64,000 nucleotides of DNA from JAOUEA01 sp963762075 (GTDB taxonomy: Bacteria; Actinomycetota; UBA4738; HRBIN12), in assembly GCA_963762075.1 (NCBI GenBank), contig CAVXJC010000003.1, positions 372,001 through 436,000 on the forward strand, in the 5' to 3' direction. Both the position numbers and the translations under genes were made by a program. A model generated the notes under the pieces. The model made no database searches. It had not been told where the DNA came from and saw nothing but the letters and a program-made list of their open reading frames with translations. Position 1 is the stretch's first letter. Each line of letters opens with the position of its first letter. Of this stretch, positions 25,549-34,089 are shown piece by piece.

Positions 25549-25554
25549 TAGCCT
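25549..25554 (+). promoter_or_regulatory. TAGCCT -10 element of trmD
   Basis: TAGCCT ends seven bases before the trmD GTG. With no ribosome binding site present, it indicates an internal leaderless start within the operon. Confidence 0.42.
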
Positions 25555-25561
25555 CCGCGGC

Positions 25562-26248
25562 GTGCGCATCGATGTCTTCACGATCTTTCCCGACCTCGTC
25601 TCGGGACCGCTCGGCGAGAGCTTGCTGGGCAAGGCGATCGAGGCCGGTGTGATCGACGTTCGGGTGCACGACCTGCGGGGCTTCACCGATGACCCACACC
25701 GATCGGTCGACGACGCGCCGTTCGGGGGAGGGCCCGGGATGGTGATGCTCGCCGACGTCTGGTTCCGGGCGATCGAGTCGCTCGATCCCGACCGCGGCCG
25801 CGCGCTGCTGCTGTCGCCCGCCGGACGGCGGCTCGACCAGGCGCTCGTTCGCGAGCTCGCCACCGAGTCTCATCTCACCCTGCTCTGCGGGCGCTACGAA
25901 GGCGTCGACGAGCGCGTGGTCGAGGGTCTTCCCGCCGAGGAAGTCTCGATCGGCGACTACGTGCTGTCGGGCGGCGAGCTTCCCGCGCTGGTGCTGCTCG
26001 AAGCCGTCACGCGCCTCGTGCCCGGCGTGATCGGCCGCGAGGAATCGCACGAGCGCGACTCGTTCAGCGAACCGGGCTTGCTGGACCATCCGCAGTACAC
26101 ACGTCCGCGGGAGTTCCGGGGAATGGTCGTGCCCGAGGTGCTGCTGAGTGGCAACCACGCCGAGATCGAGCGCTGGCGACGGGAGGCGGCGGAGCGCAAG
26201 ACCCGCCGCAATCGTCCCGATCTTCGGCCGGGTGAGGACGCGAGCTAG
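25562..26248 (+). CDS. trmD: tRNA (guanine-37-N1)-methyltransferase TrmD
   Basis: TrmD methylates G37 next to the anticodon and prevents +1 frameshifting. The 228-residue SPOUT enzyme shows the start RIDVFTIFPDLV, PFGGGPGMVM near residue 58, the cofactor-knot motifs LLCGRYEGVDERV near 104 and SIGDYVLSGGE near 124, and SFSEPGLLDHPQYTRP near 170. The length is usual. Position between rimM and rplS is the standard order. Confidence 0.96.
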   Translation: MRIDVFTIFPDLVSGPLGESLLGKAIEAGVIDVRVHDLRGFTDDPHRSVDDAPFGGGPGMVMLADVWFRAIESLDPDRGRALLLSPAGRRLDQALVRELATESHLTLLCGRYEGVDERVVEGLPAEEVSIGDYVLSGGELPALVLLEAVTRLVPGVIGREESHERDSFSEPGLLDHPQYTRPREFRGMVVPEVLLSGNHAEIERWRREAAERKTRRNRPDLRPGEDAS

Positions 26249-26290
26249 ACGCCATGAGATCGCTCGAGCTGGGCGATCGAAGGCCGCTGG

Positions 26291-26296
26291 TACAAT
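26291..26296 (+). promoter_or_regulatory. Candidate -10 (TACAAT) before rplS
   Basis: TACAAT lies 13 bases before the rplS ATG, implying a leader of only about 6-7 bases. No good -35 is seen, and the ATG has no ribosome binding site. Confidence 0.35.
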
Positions 26297-26309
26297 CGCC
26301 GCCGTTGCC

Positions 26310-26891
26310 ATGAACAAGACCGATCTCGTCGAGAAGTCATTCCTGCGCAGCGACATCCCGAGCTTCCGCCCAGGTGACACCGTCAAGGTGCACGTGCGGG
26401 TAGTCGAGGGAAGTCGCGAGCGCGTCCAGGTGTTCCAGGGCGTCGTGATCGGGCGTCAGAACGGCGGCCTGCGTGAGACGTTCACTGTCCGCAAGATCTC
26501 GTTCGGGGTCGGCGTGGAGCGTACCTTCCCGGTGCATTCGCCCTCGATCGCCAAGCTCGAGATCGTGAGCCGCGGTCGGGTGCGTCGCGCCAAGCTCTAC
26601 TACTTGCGCGAGCTGCGGGGCAAGAAAGCCCGCATCAAGGAGCGCCGCATCGACGAGACAAAGCTCGCCGCCATGGAGGAAGCCGCCGCACTCGCTGCTG
26701 CGGATGGTGCCGCCGAGGATGAGGCCGACTCGGCCGAGGAAGTCGCGGACGACGCGTCCTCCGAAGACGCCATCGAATCGCCCGACGTCGAAACGCCCGA
26801 GGTCGACGAGCCGGAGGTCATCGAGGCAGCCGAGGTCGTCGACGAGCCGGAGGTCATCGAGGCCCCCGACGAGGAGAAGGCCGAGGCCTGA
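26310..26891 (+). CDS. rplS: 50S ribosomal protein L19 with acidic C-terminal tail
   Basis: The first 116 residues are a normal L19, with FRPGDTVKVHVRVVEG, VFQGVVI and RRAKLYYLRELRGKKARIKER. A further 77 residues form an acidic tail rich in glutamate, aspartate and alanine in which VDEPEVIEA occurs twice. Typical L19 stops at about 115-120 residues. The ATG at 26310 is the family start; the frame is open upstream. L19 sits at the subunit interface, so such a tail is unexpected there. Confidence 0.95.
   Translation: MNKTDLVEKSFLRSDIPSFRPGDTVKVHVRVVEGSRERVQVFQGVVIGRQNGGLRETFTVRKISFGVGVERTFPVHSPSIAKLEIVSRGRVRRAKLYYLRELRGKKARIKERRIDETKLAAMEEAAALAAADGAAEDEADSAEEVADDASSEDAIESPDVETPEVDEPEVIEAAEVVDEPEVIEAPDEEKAEA
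26802..26863 (+). repeat. 26-base direct repeat within the rplS tail
   Basis: An identical 26-base unit occurs at 26802-26827 and 26838-26863 with a 36-base period, encoding the two VDEPEVIEA copies. It suggests recent growth of the tail by local duplication. Confidence 0.8.
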
Positions 26892-26894
26892 CCC

Positions 26895-27551
26895 GTGGGC
26901 GATGGGCCCTCTGGCTTCGCCGAACCCACCGCTTCGCAACCCGAACCATCTGGCCAGAGCCGCTGGCGTGAGCTTCCCGTTCTCATCGGCGTCGCGCTCC
27001 TCCTCGCGATCGTGATCAAGCTGCTTCTGGTGCAGGCGTTCTCGATCCCATCCTCCTCCATGGTGCCGACGCTGATCGAGGGCGATCGCATCGTCGTCTG
27101 CCGCATCTGTCTGCGGTTCGACGACGTGGATCGGGGCGAGGTCGTCGTCTTCGAGGGCCCCGAAGGCTCGACGCCGGACCGCGGGGTCGTCGGCGGGGCG
27201 CTGCACTGGCTGGGAGAGACCCTCGGCGTCGCGAGCCCTCCGCATGACGACTTCGTGAAGCGCGTTGCCGGGCTTCCCGGCGACGTCGTCGAGATCGACC
27301 GCGCGGGCCTTCTCTACGTGAACGGCGCAGCCGTGGACGAGCCGTACCTCAACCAGCCGGTTCCCGAGGATCCCTACCGACCGACGACGGTGCCCGATGG
27401 CATGCTGTTCGTTCTGGGCGACAACCGAGGGAACTCCGGCGACTCTCGGTGCGATCCTCCCGACTGCACGGGGCTCGTGCCGATCGACAGGCTGATCGGC
27501 GTGACCATGATCCGTATGTGGCCACTCGACAGGCTCGGAGTCGTGCGATGA
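26895..27551 (+). CDS. lepB: Signal peptidase I
   Basis: LepB removes signal peptides from exported proteins outside the membrane. The 218-residue protein has an N-terminal transmembrane helix (about 28-46), catalytic serine S55 in IPSSSMVPTL, general-base lysine K122 in VKRVAGLPGD and the LGDNRGNSGDSR box. Two extra cysteines (C69, C72) lie near the membrane. The start is a GTG (26895), four bases after rplS. Its stop overlaps the rnhB start as ATGA. Confidence 0.95.
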   Translation: MGDGPSGFAEPTASQPEPSGQSRWRELPVLIGVALLLAIVIKLLLVQAFSIPSSSMVPTLIEGDRIVVCRICLRFDDVDRGEVVVFEGPEGSTPDRGVVGGALHWLGETLGVASPPHDDFVKRVAGLPGDVVEIDRAGLLYVNGAAVDEPYLNQPVPEDPYRPTTVPDGMLFVLGDNRGNSGDSRCDPPDCTGLVPIDRLIGVTMIRMWPLDRLGVVR

Positions 27552-28204
27552 GCGGTCGGGCGATGGATCGGTACGAGCGACTGCTCGCCGCGCAAGGGTT
27601 CATGCGCGTGGCCGGCGCCGACGAGGCCGGGCGAGGCGCGCTCGCCGGGCCGCTCCTCGCCGCCGCGGTGATCCTTCCCGACGGGTTCGACATCGAGGGC
27701 ATCGACGACTCGAAGCTGCTGACCGAGCCGCAACGCGAAGCGGCGTACGCGCGCATCGTGGCCGCGGCGGTCTGGGTCGCGTGCAAGGCGGAGCCGGCCG
27801 CGATCGATGCCCGAGGGCTACATCGCTCCAACATCGCGCTGCTCCGTCGCGCGGCCAAGGCGCTCGAGCCCGACTACGTGCTGACCGACGGATTCCCGGT
27901 GCCGCGCATCCCCTGCCCCTCGATCGGCGTGAAGAAGGGTGACGCTGTGAGCGCGAGCGTCGCGGCCGCCTCGATCGTGGCGAAGGTCACGAGGGATCGC
28001 ATCATGCGCCGCCTCCACAAGCGCTTCCCCGACTTCGGGTTCGATCACAACAAGGGCTACGGCACGCCCGAGCATCTGGAGGCGCTCGATCGCCACGGTC
28101 CGACGCCGGTGCACCGCATGTCATTCGCCCCCTGCGCCCAGCCCTCGCTCTTCGCCGCGGGGCTGCGCCCCTGGCCGGAAGATGGGGTTCAGGCGCCCGC
28201 GTGA
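27548..28204 (+). CDS. rnhB: Ribonuclease HII
   Basis: RNase HII cuts RNA in RNA-DNA hybrids and removes misincorporated ribonucleotides. The 218-residue protein shows GADEAGRGALAGP with D25 and E26, D114 in LTDGFPVP, and D150 in KVTRDR, completing the four-acid metal centre. The ATG is preferred over an upstream frame start because it couples to lepB with an ATGA overlap and gives the usual length. Confidence 0.95.
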   Translation: MSGRAMDRYERLLAAQGFMRVAGADEAGRGALAGPLLAAAVILPDGFDIEGIDDSKLLTEPQREAAYARIVAAAVWVACKAEPAAIDARGLHRSNIALLRRAAKALEPDYVLTDGFPVPRIPCPSIGVKKGDAVSASVAAASIVAKVTRDRIMRRLHKRFPDFGFDHNKGYGTPEHLEALDRHGPTPVHRMSFAPCAQPSLFAAGLRPWPEDGVQAPA

Positions 28205-28216
28205 GAAGCTGGGTCG

Positions 28217-28537
28217 ATGATGAGCGACGACGATATCGAGAGGTTCGAAGAGGAACGCGAGCTCGAGCTGTATCGCGAGTACCGCGACGTGCTCCCGATG
28301 TTCACCTACGTCATCGAGACCGAGCGCCGCTTCTACCTCGCGAACCAGGTACAGCTCACCCCGATCGCCGAGGGGTGGGTGCAGGTCGACCTCACCGACG
28401 CGTGGGTGTGGGACATGTTCCGCCCGGCTCGGTTCGTCTCGAGCGTGCGGGTCATGACGCGCCGCGACGTGAACGTCGAGGAGCTCGCCAAGCGCGACGA
28501 GCCCACGACGATCCCCGATACGCCGTCGACGCCGTAG
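28217..28537 (+). CDS. DUF2469 family protein
   Basis: The 106-residue acidic protein belongs to DUF2469, an actinomycete family found between rnhB and yraN (Rv2901c in M. tuberculosis). It has MSDDDIERFEEEREL at the start, a REYRDVLPMFTYVIETERRFYLAN core and a VRVMTRRDVNVEEL end. The function is not established. The start may be either of the two adjacent ATGs. It is a strong phylum marker. Confidence 0.88.
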   Translation: MMSDDDIERFEEERELELYREYRDVLPMFTYVIETERRFYLANQVQLTPIAEGWVQVDLTDAWVWDMFRPARFVSSVRVMTRRDVNVEELAKRDEPTTIPDTPSTP

Positions 28538-28600
28538 CGGCTCTGGCCCCGATGCGTGGCCACGACCTCCGTGTCACACCCTGTGCTTACCGTGCGCTGC

Positions 28601-28972
28601 ATGCCCGGCGTGCGTTCGGACCTCGGGGCCCGGGGGGAGCGGGCTGCACTCGATCTTTACCGGCGCCGTGGTTTCACGCTCGTTGCCAGCAACTGGCGGT
28701 GCAGCCTCGGCGAGATCGACCTGGTGCTCCGCCGTCGCGATGTGCTCGTGTTCTGCGAGGTCAAGACACGCCGCGGATCGCTGCGCGGCGTCGGGTTCGA
28801 GGCGGTCGACGCCCGCAAACAGAGGAAGCTCCGGTCGCTCGCCGAGGTCTTCCTCTTGACGCACGGGATCGGCGCGCTCGCGGTTCGCTTCGACGTCGCG
28901 AGCGTGGCGCTGCGAACAGGCCCCGGGCCCGGCGGCACGACCCAGGTCGAGCTGTTCGAAGACGCGTTCTGA
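28601..28972 (+). CDS. yraN: YraN/UPF0102 family nuclease-fold protein
   Basis: The 123-residue protein has the conserved GARGERAAxxYxxxxGF start, the GEIDLVLRR motif (about 46-54) and FCEVKTRRG, resembling the metal-binding core of restriction-endonuclease-like and Holliday-junction-resolvase folds. Function in the cell is unresolved, possibly DNA repair or uptake given neighbours comM and dprA. ATG 28601 is preferred; an upstream GTG (28556) would add 15 residues without family similarity. Confidence 0.87.
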   Translation: MPGVRSDLGARGERAALDLYRRRGFTLVASNWRCSLGEIDLVLRRRDVLVFCEVKTRRGSLRGVGFEAVDARKQRKLRSLAEVFLLTHGIGALAVRFDVASVALRTGPGPGGTTQVELFEDAF

Positions 28973-29379
28973 GGGCGGACCCGATCGTCATCGGAGTCGT
29001 TCTCGCGCTTGTGACCACAACGGTCGCGAGCTCGCACCCAACCACTACGTTCGACGCCTGTGTGACGGCTCGGCATTCGGATATGCGGTGTAGTAACCGG
29101 AGGCTGGAGGCGGGCGAAGGCACCCACGCCCTGCTCCGGGCAACGCTCGTTCCACGCCATGCGGGCGCGGTCGCGTGGGTCAAGCGTCTCGAGCCGCATG
29201 CGGTCCGTTGGGAACGCGTCGCGCAGGTCACCGTGAGCGATGAGGGCCGCGCTCACTGGTCATGGGTACCCCGCGATGAGGACGTCCACAACAACACCTC
29301 ATGGAGGTTCCGGTTCAAGATCCCGGGTCATGGTCGCAGCGACATCGTGAGGGTGCGCGTGAGAAGTGACGATTTCTAG
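28969..29379 (+). CDS. Small secreted beta-sandwich protein (unrecognised, start uncertain)
   Basis: The frame encodes a possible signal peptide (RADPIVIGVVLALVTTTVASS) followed by about 110 residues. These contain two cysteines close together and alternating strands such as LRATLVPRHAGAVAWVKRL and WRFRFKIPGHG, reminiscent of Ig-like repeats in secreted actinomycete proteins. No ATG or GTG gives the full signal peptide. A CTG overlapping the yraN stop (CTGA at 28969) does, while GTG 29011 would cut the signal short. Coding potential is suggested by signal-peptide-like organisation only. It could also be a decayed fragment. Confidence 0.4.
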   Translation: MRADPIVIGVVLALVTTTVASSHPTTTFDACVTARHSDMRCSNRRLEAGEGTHALLRATLVPRHAGAVAWVKRLEPHAVRWERVAQVTVSDEGRAHWSWVPRDEDVHNNTSWRFRFKIPGHGRSDIVRVRVRSDDF

Positions 29380-29488
29380 ATCCGGCCTAGACTGAAAGGC
29401 CACGACCGACCGGCACCTTGGGCGCACTCGATTGTGGCCTTCGGGACGTGGCACGGGCGGGCCGAGACGGCCTACCATCCCCGGGATC

Positions 29489-29674
29489 ATGCGGAGCTAT
29501 CGGCAACCCGAACCCGAGGAGACCCGTCCAGTCGAGCGGCCGTGGGACAACTCCTCTCTGCGCCAGCGCGTCGAGGGCAAGCCGATCGTGGGCATCGATA
29601 TCCTCGCCCTCCAGTCGAACGTCGTCGCTCGTGAGCCCCAACGCTCTCGGCGCCGCGGCCGACGTTCCGATTGA
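29489..29674 (+). CDS. Short hypothetical ORF
   Basis: A 61-residue open frame begins at the ATG at 29489 and ends arginine-rich. A TACCAT hexamer ends ten bases before it, similar to the start-proximal elements of other genes here. The middle reads VEGKPIVGIDILAL. No family is recognised. The surrounding 28973-29699 otherwise shows no RNA gene or repeat. Confidence 0.3.
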   Translation: MRSYRQPEPEETRPVERPWDNSSLRQRVEGKPIVGIDILALQSNVVAREPQRSRRRGRRSD

Positions 29675-29699
29675 AGGACCTTCGTCCGCTCGTCGGCGA

Positions 29700-31235
29700 T
29701 CAGCCGAGGTCGAGCTCTCGGATCACGTCGACTGACAGCTTCCGCAGCGTGTCGATCATGCGATCGATGTCATCCTCGGTCGACAGGTAGTTCACGACGC
29801 CGGCCCGCAGGAGCGTTCGGCCGCGCAGCGTGGTTACGCTGACCCAGGCTTCCCCGCTGATCTCGAGGGCTCGTTGCAGCCGGGCTTGGTAGTCGTCGAG
29901 GACCTCGGACGGCCACTCCTCGTGGCCCGCGGGCAGGTGCCGGAAGCACACGACACTCAGCTCGGGCTCCGCGGGCAGCGCCTCGAAGTCGGGCTCCGCG
30001 CCGCAGCGGCTCGCGAGGTAGGACGCAAGATCGTCGTTCTGCTCGATCAGCGCGCCGAAGCCCGCGGTGCCGACCTGCTTCCAGCTCATCCAGAGCTTGA
30101 GCGCGCGGAAGCGTCGGGTGCCCTCGAGCGAGTACTGGTACCAATTGAGCGGCTCGTCCTCGGGACGGCTCGACGCGTAGTACTCGGGCGCCTCGTGGAA
30201 CGTGCTCAACAGGTCCTCGCGCCGGCGCACCACGAGCGCACCGATGTCGTAGGCCTGGAAGAACCATTTGTGCGGATCGATCGTGACGCTATCGGCGCGC
30301 TCGAGGCCGGGCACCCTGGTGGCGTCGCGCATCGAGAGGCGAGCGGCCCCGCCGTAGGCCGCGTCGACATGGAGCCACACACCCTCACGGTCGGCAACGC
30401 CCGCGAGTCCGACCGTGTCGTCGATCGATCCCGTGTTCGTCGAGCCGGCAACGGCAGCGATCGCGAGCGGCGTGAGCCCGGCGGCACGGTCGCGCTCGAT
30501 CGCATCGGCCACCGGCGCCGCCTGCAGGCGGAACCGCTCGTCGCTCTCGATCACCACGAGCGTCTCCCTCGGGAAGCCGAGCACCCCGAGGGCCCGGGCG
30601 ATCGAGAAGTGGGTCTGGTCGCTCGCGTAGACGCGCACTCCCTCGAGATCGACTCCGCGCGGTGCACGAGAGATGCCGCGGAGCTTCGCGAGCCAGATGT
30701 CGCGCGCGACGGTCATCGCCATGACGTTGGCCATGACGCCGCCGCTCGTGAGCACCCCCCAACCCTCGGGACCGAAGCCCACCAGGTCGCGGAGCCACGC
30801 GGTGACCTCTTCCTCCACGAAGGTTCCGATCGGGCCCGCGTGCCAGACATCGACCCCTTGGTGGAGCCATTGGGCCAGCACGTCGCCGGCGATGGAGCTC
30901 GGCAGCGGGGGAGGGGTGAAGTAGCTGAACGAGCCCGGGTGTTGGGCGTTGTAGGTGGCCGGCGCGATGCGTTCACGGAATTCGCTCAGCACCTCGGCCC
31001 AGGGTCTCGGGGAAGCCGGCGCGGGGGAGGGGGCGCTGGTCGGTCCGAAGAACGCCGTGCGCGCGTCGGGATAGGTACGCACATGGATCGGACGGCGCAG
31101 CGCTTCGCCGTAGAGCCAATCGAGCGCTTCCCGCCAGGTCTGCTCGCCGAGCGCCTCGAGGGCGACGCGGCTCCGCGCCTCGTCGCGCACATCGATCAGC
31201 TCGGGCTCTGGACTCCAGTCGAAGCGTTCGGACAC
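29700..31235 (-). CDS. PLP-dependent amino-acid decarboxylase family protein
   Basis: The 511-residue protein belongs to the group II pyridoxal-phosphate decarboxylases (aromatic amino acid, glutamate and tyrosine decarboxylase family). It has HPGSFSYFTPPP near residue 104, TSGGVMANVMAM near 160, VDAAYGG near 291, and the cofactor lysine in DPHKWFF near 320. The substrate cannot be predicted. The GTG at 31235 is supported by TAGCCT (31243-31248, minus strand) ending seven bases upstream; the longer frame upstream is not family-like. It is an insertion between yraN and comM, which are usually adjacent. Confidence 0.85.
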   Translation of the reverse strand: MSERFDWSPEPELIDVRDEARSRVALEALGEQTWREALDWLYGEALRRPIHVRTYPDARTAFFGPTSAPSPAPASPRPWAEVLSEFRERIAPATYNAQHPGSFSYFTPPPLPSSIAGDVLAQWLHQGVDVWHAGPIGTFVEEEVTAWLRDLVGFGPEGWGVLTSGGVMANVMAMTVARDIWLAKLRGISRAPRGVDLEGVRVYASDQTHFSIARALGVLGFPRETLVVIESDERFRLQAAPVADAIERDRAAGLTPLAIAAVAGSTNTGSIDDTVGLAGVADREGVWLHVDAAYGGAARLSMRDATRVPGLERADSVTIDPHKWFFQAYDIGALVVRRREDLLSTFHEAPEYYASSRPEDEPLNWYQYSLEGTRRFRALKLWMSWKQVGTAGFGALIEQNDDLASYLASRCGAEPDFEALPAEPELSVVCFRHLPAGHEEWPSEVLDDYQARLQRALEISGEAWVSVTTLRGRTLLRAGVVNYLSTEDDIDRMIDTLRKLSVDVIRELDLG

Positions 31236-31242
31236 GGCGGCG

Positions 31243-31248
31243 AGGCTA
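31243..31248 (-). promoter_or_regulatory. TAGCCT -10 element of the decarboxylase gene
   Basis: On the minus strand TAGCCT ends seven bases before the GTG at 31235, matching the plus-strand pattern and supporting that start. Confidence 0.42.
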
Positions 31249-31313
31249 GCAGCGACGCCGCCGACCTCGACACGTGAGTGACGGGCGTCACTGAACGCGA
31301 CGCCCGCCGACTC

Positions 31314-31319
31314 TACCGT
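31314..31319 (+). promoter_or_regulatory. TACCGT -10 element of comM
   Basis: TACCGT ends seven bases before the comM ATG, with no ribosome binding site. It is divergent from the decarboxylase element 65 bases away. Confidence 0.4.
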
Positions 31320-31326
31320 CGCCCGC

Positions 31327-32862
31327 ATGTACGGACGGGTGCTCGGCGTCTCGGTGCTCGGGGTGGGCGGCCATCTCGTCACCGTCGAGGCGCACGTGGG
31401 CAGGGGGCTGCCTTCGCTCACGCTCACCGGGCTTCCGGGGGCTGCCGTTCGCGACGCGTGTGAGCGCATCCGCCCGGCGGTCGAGAGTCAGCAGCTCGAG
31501 TGGCCGCTGCGCCGCGTTGTCGTGAACCTCGCACCGGGCAACCTCCGCAAGGAAGGACCGGGGCTCGACCTTCCGGTCGCCGCGGGCGTGCTGGCGGCGA
31601 CTGCACAGCTTCCGGCGACCTTGCTCGGCCGTTTCGCCCTCGCGGGAGAGCTCTCGCTGAAGGGCGAGCTGATGCCGACGCCCGGCGTGCTCTCGGTGGC
31701 GATCGCCGCGGCGCGAGCAAGGCTCGACGGCGTCATCGTGCCGGCGGTGAATGCCCTCGAGGCCGCACAGGTCGACCGGCTGCGGGTCGTGGCCGCGTCG
31801 ACGCTCAACGACGTGGTCGGCTTCCTCAGGGGAACGTGGCAACCTCCGGCGATCGACGACACCCAGCTCGGCGCCGACACACCGAGCGACGTTGACTTCG
31901 CCGACGTGCGCGGGCAGACACAAGCCCGCCGTGCCCTCGAGGTCGCCGCGGCAGGTGGGCACAACGTGCTCATGATCGGCTCGCCCGGGGCCGGCAAGAC
32001 GATGCTCGCGCGGCGCATGACGACGATCCTGCCGAGCTTGTCGCGTGACGAGGCGCTCGAGGCGACCCAGCTCCACTCCGTCGCCGGCCTGCTCGCCGGT
32101 CGGGGAGTGCTCAGGGCTCGACCCTTCCGGGCGCCGCACCATTCCATCTCCATCACCGGGCTGCTCGGCGGCGGGAGCGGGTACGTGCGACCGGGTGAGG
32201 TTTCCCTGGCGCACCATGGGGTGCTGTTCCTCGACGAGCTCACGGAATTCAGGCGCGATGCGATCGAAGGGCTCCGCCAGCCGATCGAGGACGGCGGAGT
32301 GATGGTGACCCGGGCGGTCGGCTCGGTCGAGTTCCCGGCCAGGTTCACGCTGGTTGCGGCGGCGAACCCGTGCCCGTGCGGGTTCGAGGGCGACCCACGC
32401 CGGCACTGCCGGTGCAGGTCCGACCGGGTCGACCGATACCGCCAGAAGCTCTCGGGCCCGCTGCTCGACCGCATCGACCTGCGGTTGCGGGTGCCCCGCC
32501 TCACGAAGCAAGAACTCATGGGAAGCGACCAGGGCGAACCCTCGGTCGTGATCCGCGCCCGTGTGCAGCGGGCGCGTGATCGCCAACGCCTGCGCTGGGC
32601 CGAGCTGGGAGTGGCATGCAATGCGCACCTTCCGGGGCCGATCGCGCGGCGTCTCGTTCGACTGACTTCGGCGGCCGAAGGCTTGCTGGGTGGAGCTGTC
32701 GACCAACTTGGGCTCACCGGTCGCGGGTTCGACCGGGCGATCAAAGTCGCTCGCACCGTCGCCGATCTCGACGACGCCGACATCGTCGACAACGACCATG
32801 TGTCGGAGGCGCTGTCCTATCGCGACGGTGTCGTGCTCGAGGGGCTCACCCGTGTCGGGTGA
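31327..32862 (+). CDS. comM: ComM/YifB Mg-chelatase-like AAA+ ATPase
   Basis: The 511-residue protein has an N-terminal Lon-like domain (GLPSLTLTGLPGAAVRD near residue 24), the AAA+ core with Walker A GSPGAGKTMLARR near 220 and FLDELTEF Walker B near 300, and the cysteine-containing AANPCPCGF segment near 345. In Vibrio, ComM is a branch-migration helicase for natural transformation. The downstream dprA strengthens a link to DNA uptake. Its end overlaps dprA by 11 bases. Confidence 0.94.
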   Translation: MYGRVLGVSVLGVGGHLVTVEAHVGRGLPSLTLTGLPGAAVRDACERIRPAVESQQLEWPLRRVVVNLAPGNLRKEGPGLDLPVAAGVLAATAQLPATLLGRFALAGELSLKGELMPTPGVLSVAIAAARARLDGVIVPAVNALEAAQVDRLRVVAASTLNDVVGFLRGTWQPPAIDDTQLGADTPSDVDFADVRGQTQARRALEVAAAGGHNVLMIGSPGAGKTMLARRMTTILPSLSRDEALEATQLHSVAGLLAGRGVLRARPFRAPHHSISITGLLGGGSGYVRPGEVSLAHHGVLFLDELTEFRRDAIEGLRQPIEDGGVMVTRAVGSVEFPARFTLVAAANPCPCGFEGDPRRHCRCRSDRVDRYRQKLSGPLLDRIDLRLRVPRLTKQELMGSDQGEPSVVIRARVQRARDRQRLRWAELGVACNAHLPGPIARRLVRLTSAAEGLLGGAVDQLGLTGRGFDRAIKVARTVADLDDADIVDNDHVSEALSYRDGVVLEGLTRVG

Positions 32863-34054
32863 CAGGCGGACGCCAGCGCGCGAGCGCCGAACGCGCCGGA
32901 GCGACGTGCCGAGACGGGCCCTCGACGTGCCACCCGGGTTCCCGGACGGCTATGCCAGCGGCAAGCACGCCCGCGAGGCTCTGCTCGTGCTCTCGGCGCT
33001 GCGAGGCATCAAGCCATATCAGCTCCACGAGCTCGCGTGGAGCGAGGGCACGGCCGAAGCGAGCCTCGCCGCGATCAGGGCGGGCGCCGTGGGAGGCGAG
33101 GCCGACCAGGAATGGGCGCACGCGATCGTTCCGAGCGAGCTCGAGAACGAGGCCGAGAGCCTGGGCGCCCGGTTCGTCACCCCCGCCGACGACGAGTATC
33201 TGCCGGTGTTCCTCGATCTCCTGCACGATCCGCCGGTCGGCCTGTACGTGTCGGGAACCTCGCTCGCCGAACTTCCCGACCGTGTGTCGGTCGTCGGTGC
33301 TCGGAACTGTTCGCCGACGGGCAACGAAGTCGCCATGAGCATCGGGGCAGGTCTCGGCGGCGTCGGCGTGTGCGTGGTGAGCGGGGCTGCGAGAGGCATC
33401 GACGCCGCGTCGCACCGGGGGGCGCTCAATACGGGCGGCACCAGCATCGCCGTGCTCGGTTCCGGCCACGATCTCCCCTACCCGAAGGGAAGTTCCGAGC
33501 TTGTCCGGCGCATCGCGGCGGCGGGTGCGGTGGTGAGCGAATACGCGCCCGGTGTGGTTGCCGAGCCATTCCGGTTCCCTGCCCGCAACCGCCTCGTGGC
33601 GGCTCTGGGACTCGCGCTCGTCGTGGTCGAAGGCGCTCACGGAAGTGGGTCGATGATCTCCGTCGATCACGCGCTCGATCTGGGCCGCGACGTCTTCGCC
33701 GTGCCCGGGCCGATCACGAGCCCGCTCGCCGAGATCCCGCTCTCGCTGATACGCGAAGGCGCCACGATGATCCGTGGCGTCGACGACCTCCTCGACGACC
33801 TCGGCTACTCGGCGAGATTGCGGCTCGAGCCGCCACCCAGCCTTGTGGGCGACGAGCGGCTGGTCTTCGACACGCTGGGAGCCTCGGGGCTTCCAGACGC
33901 GATCTCCGCGGCCACGGGGCTGTCGCTCTCGGCCGTCACGACGATCCTGCTGTCGCTGGAGCTGAAGGGGCTCGTTCGCGGCTCGGGGGGCCGATACGAG
34001 CGTCGCGTCACCCTGGCATCTGCGGCGCGTGAGCCGGTTTCCAGCGGTGACTGA
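32852..34054 (+). CDS. dprA: DNA-processing protein DprA
   Basis: DprA binds incoming single-stranded DNA and loads RecA. The 400-residue protein has the Rossmann-like core with VSVVGARNCSPTG near residue 148, SGAARGIDAASHRGAL near 180, SEYAPG near 230 and FPARNRLVAAL near 246, followed by a C-terminal winged helix. GTG 32852 overlaps the comM end. The arginine-rich N-terminal 20 residues are not conserved, so the true start may be internal. Confidence 0.93.
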   Translation: MSGDRRTPARERRTRRSDVPRRALDVPPGFPDGYASGKHAREALLVLSALRGIKPYQLHELAWSEGTAEASLAAIRAGAVGGEADQEWAHAIVPSELENEAESLGARFVTPADDEYLPVFLDLLHDPPVGLYVSGTSLAELPDRVSVVGARNCSPTGNEVAMSIGAGLGGVGVCVVSGAARGIDAASHRGALNTGGTSIAVLGSGHDLPYPKGSSELVRRIAAAGAVVSEYAPGVVAEPFRFPARNRLVAALGLALVVVEGAHGSGSMISVDHALDLGRDVFAVPGPITSPLAEIPLSLIREGATMIRGVDDLLDDLGYSARLRLEPPPSLVGDERLVFDTLGASGLPDAISAATGLSLSAVTTILLSLELKGLVRGSGGRYERRVTLASAAREPVSSGD

Positions 34055-34089
34055 GTCGCATCGTCGCGCTGCCGTGGCAAGCTTGCACC

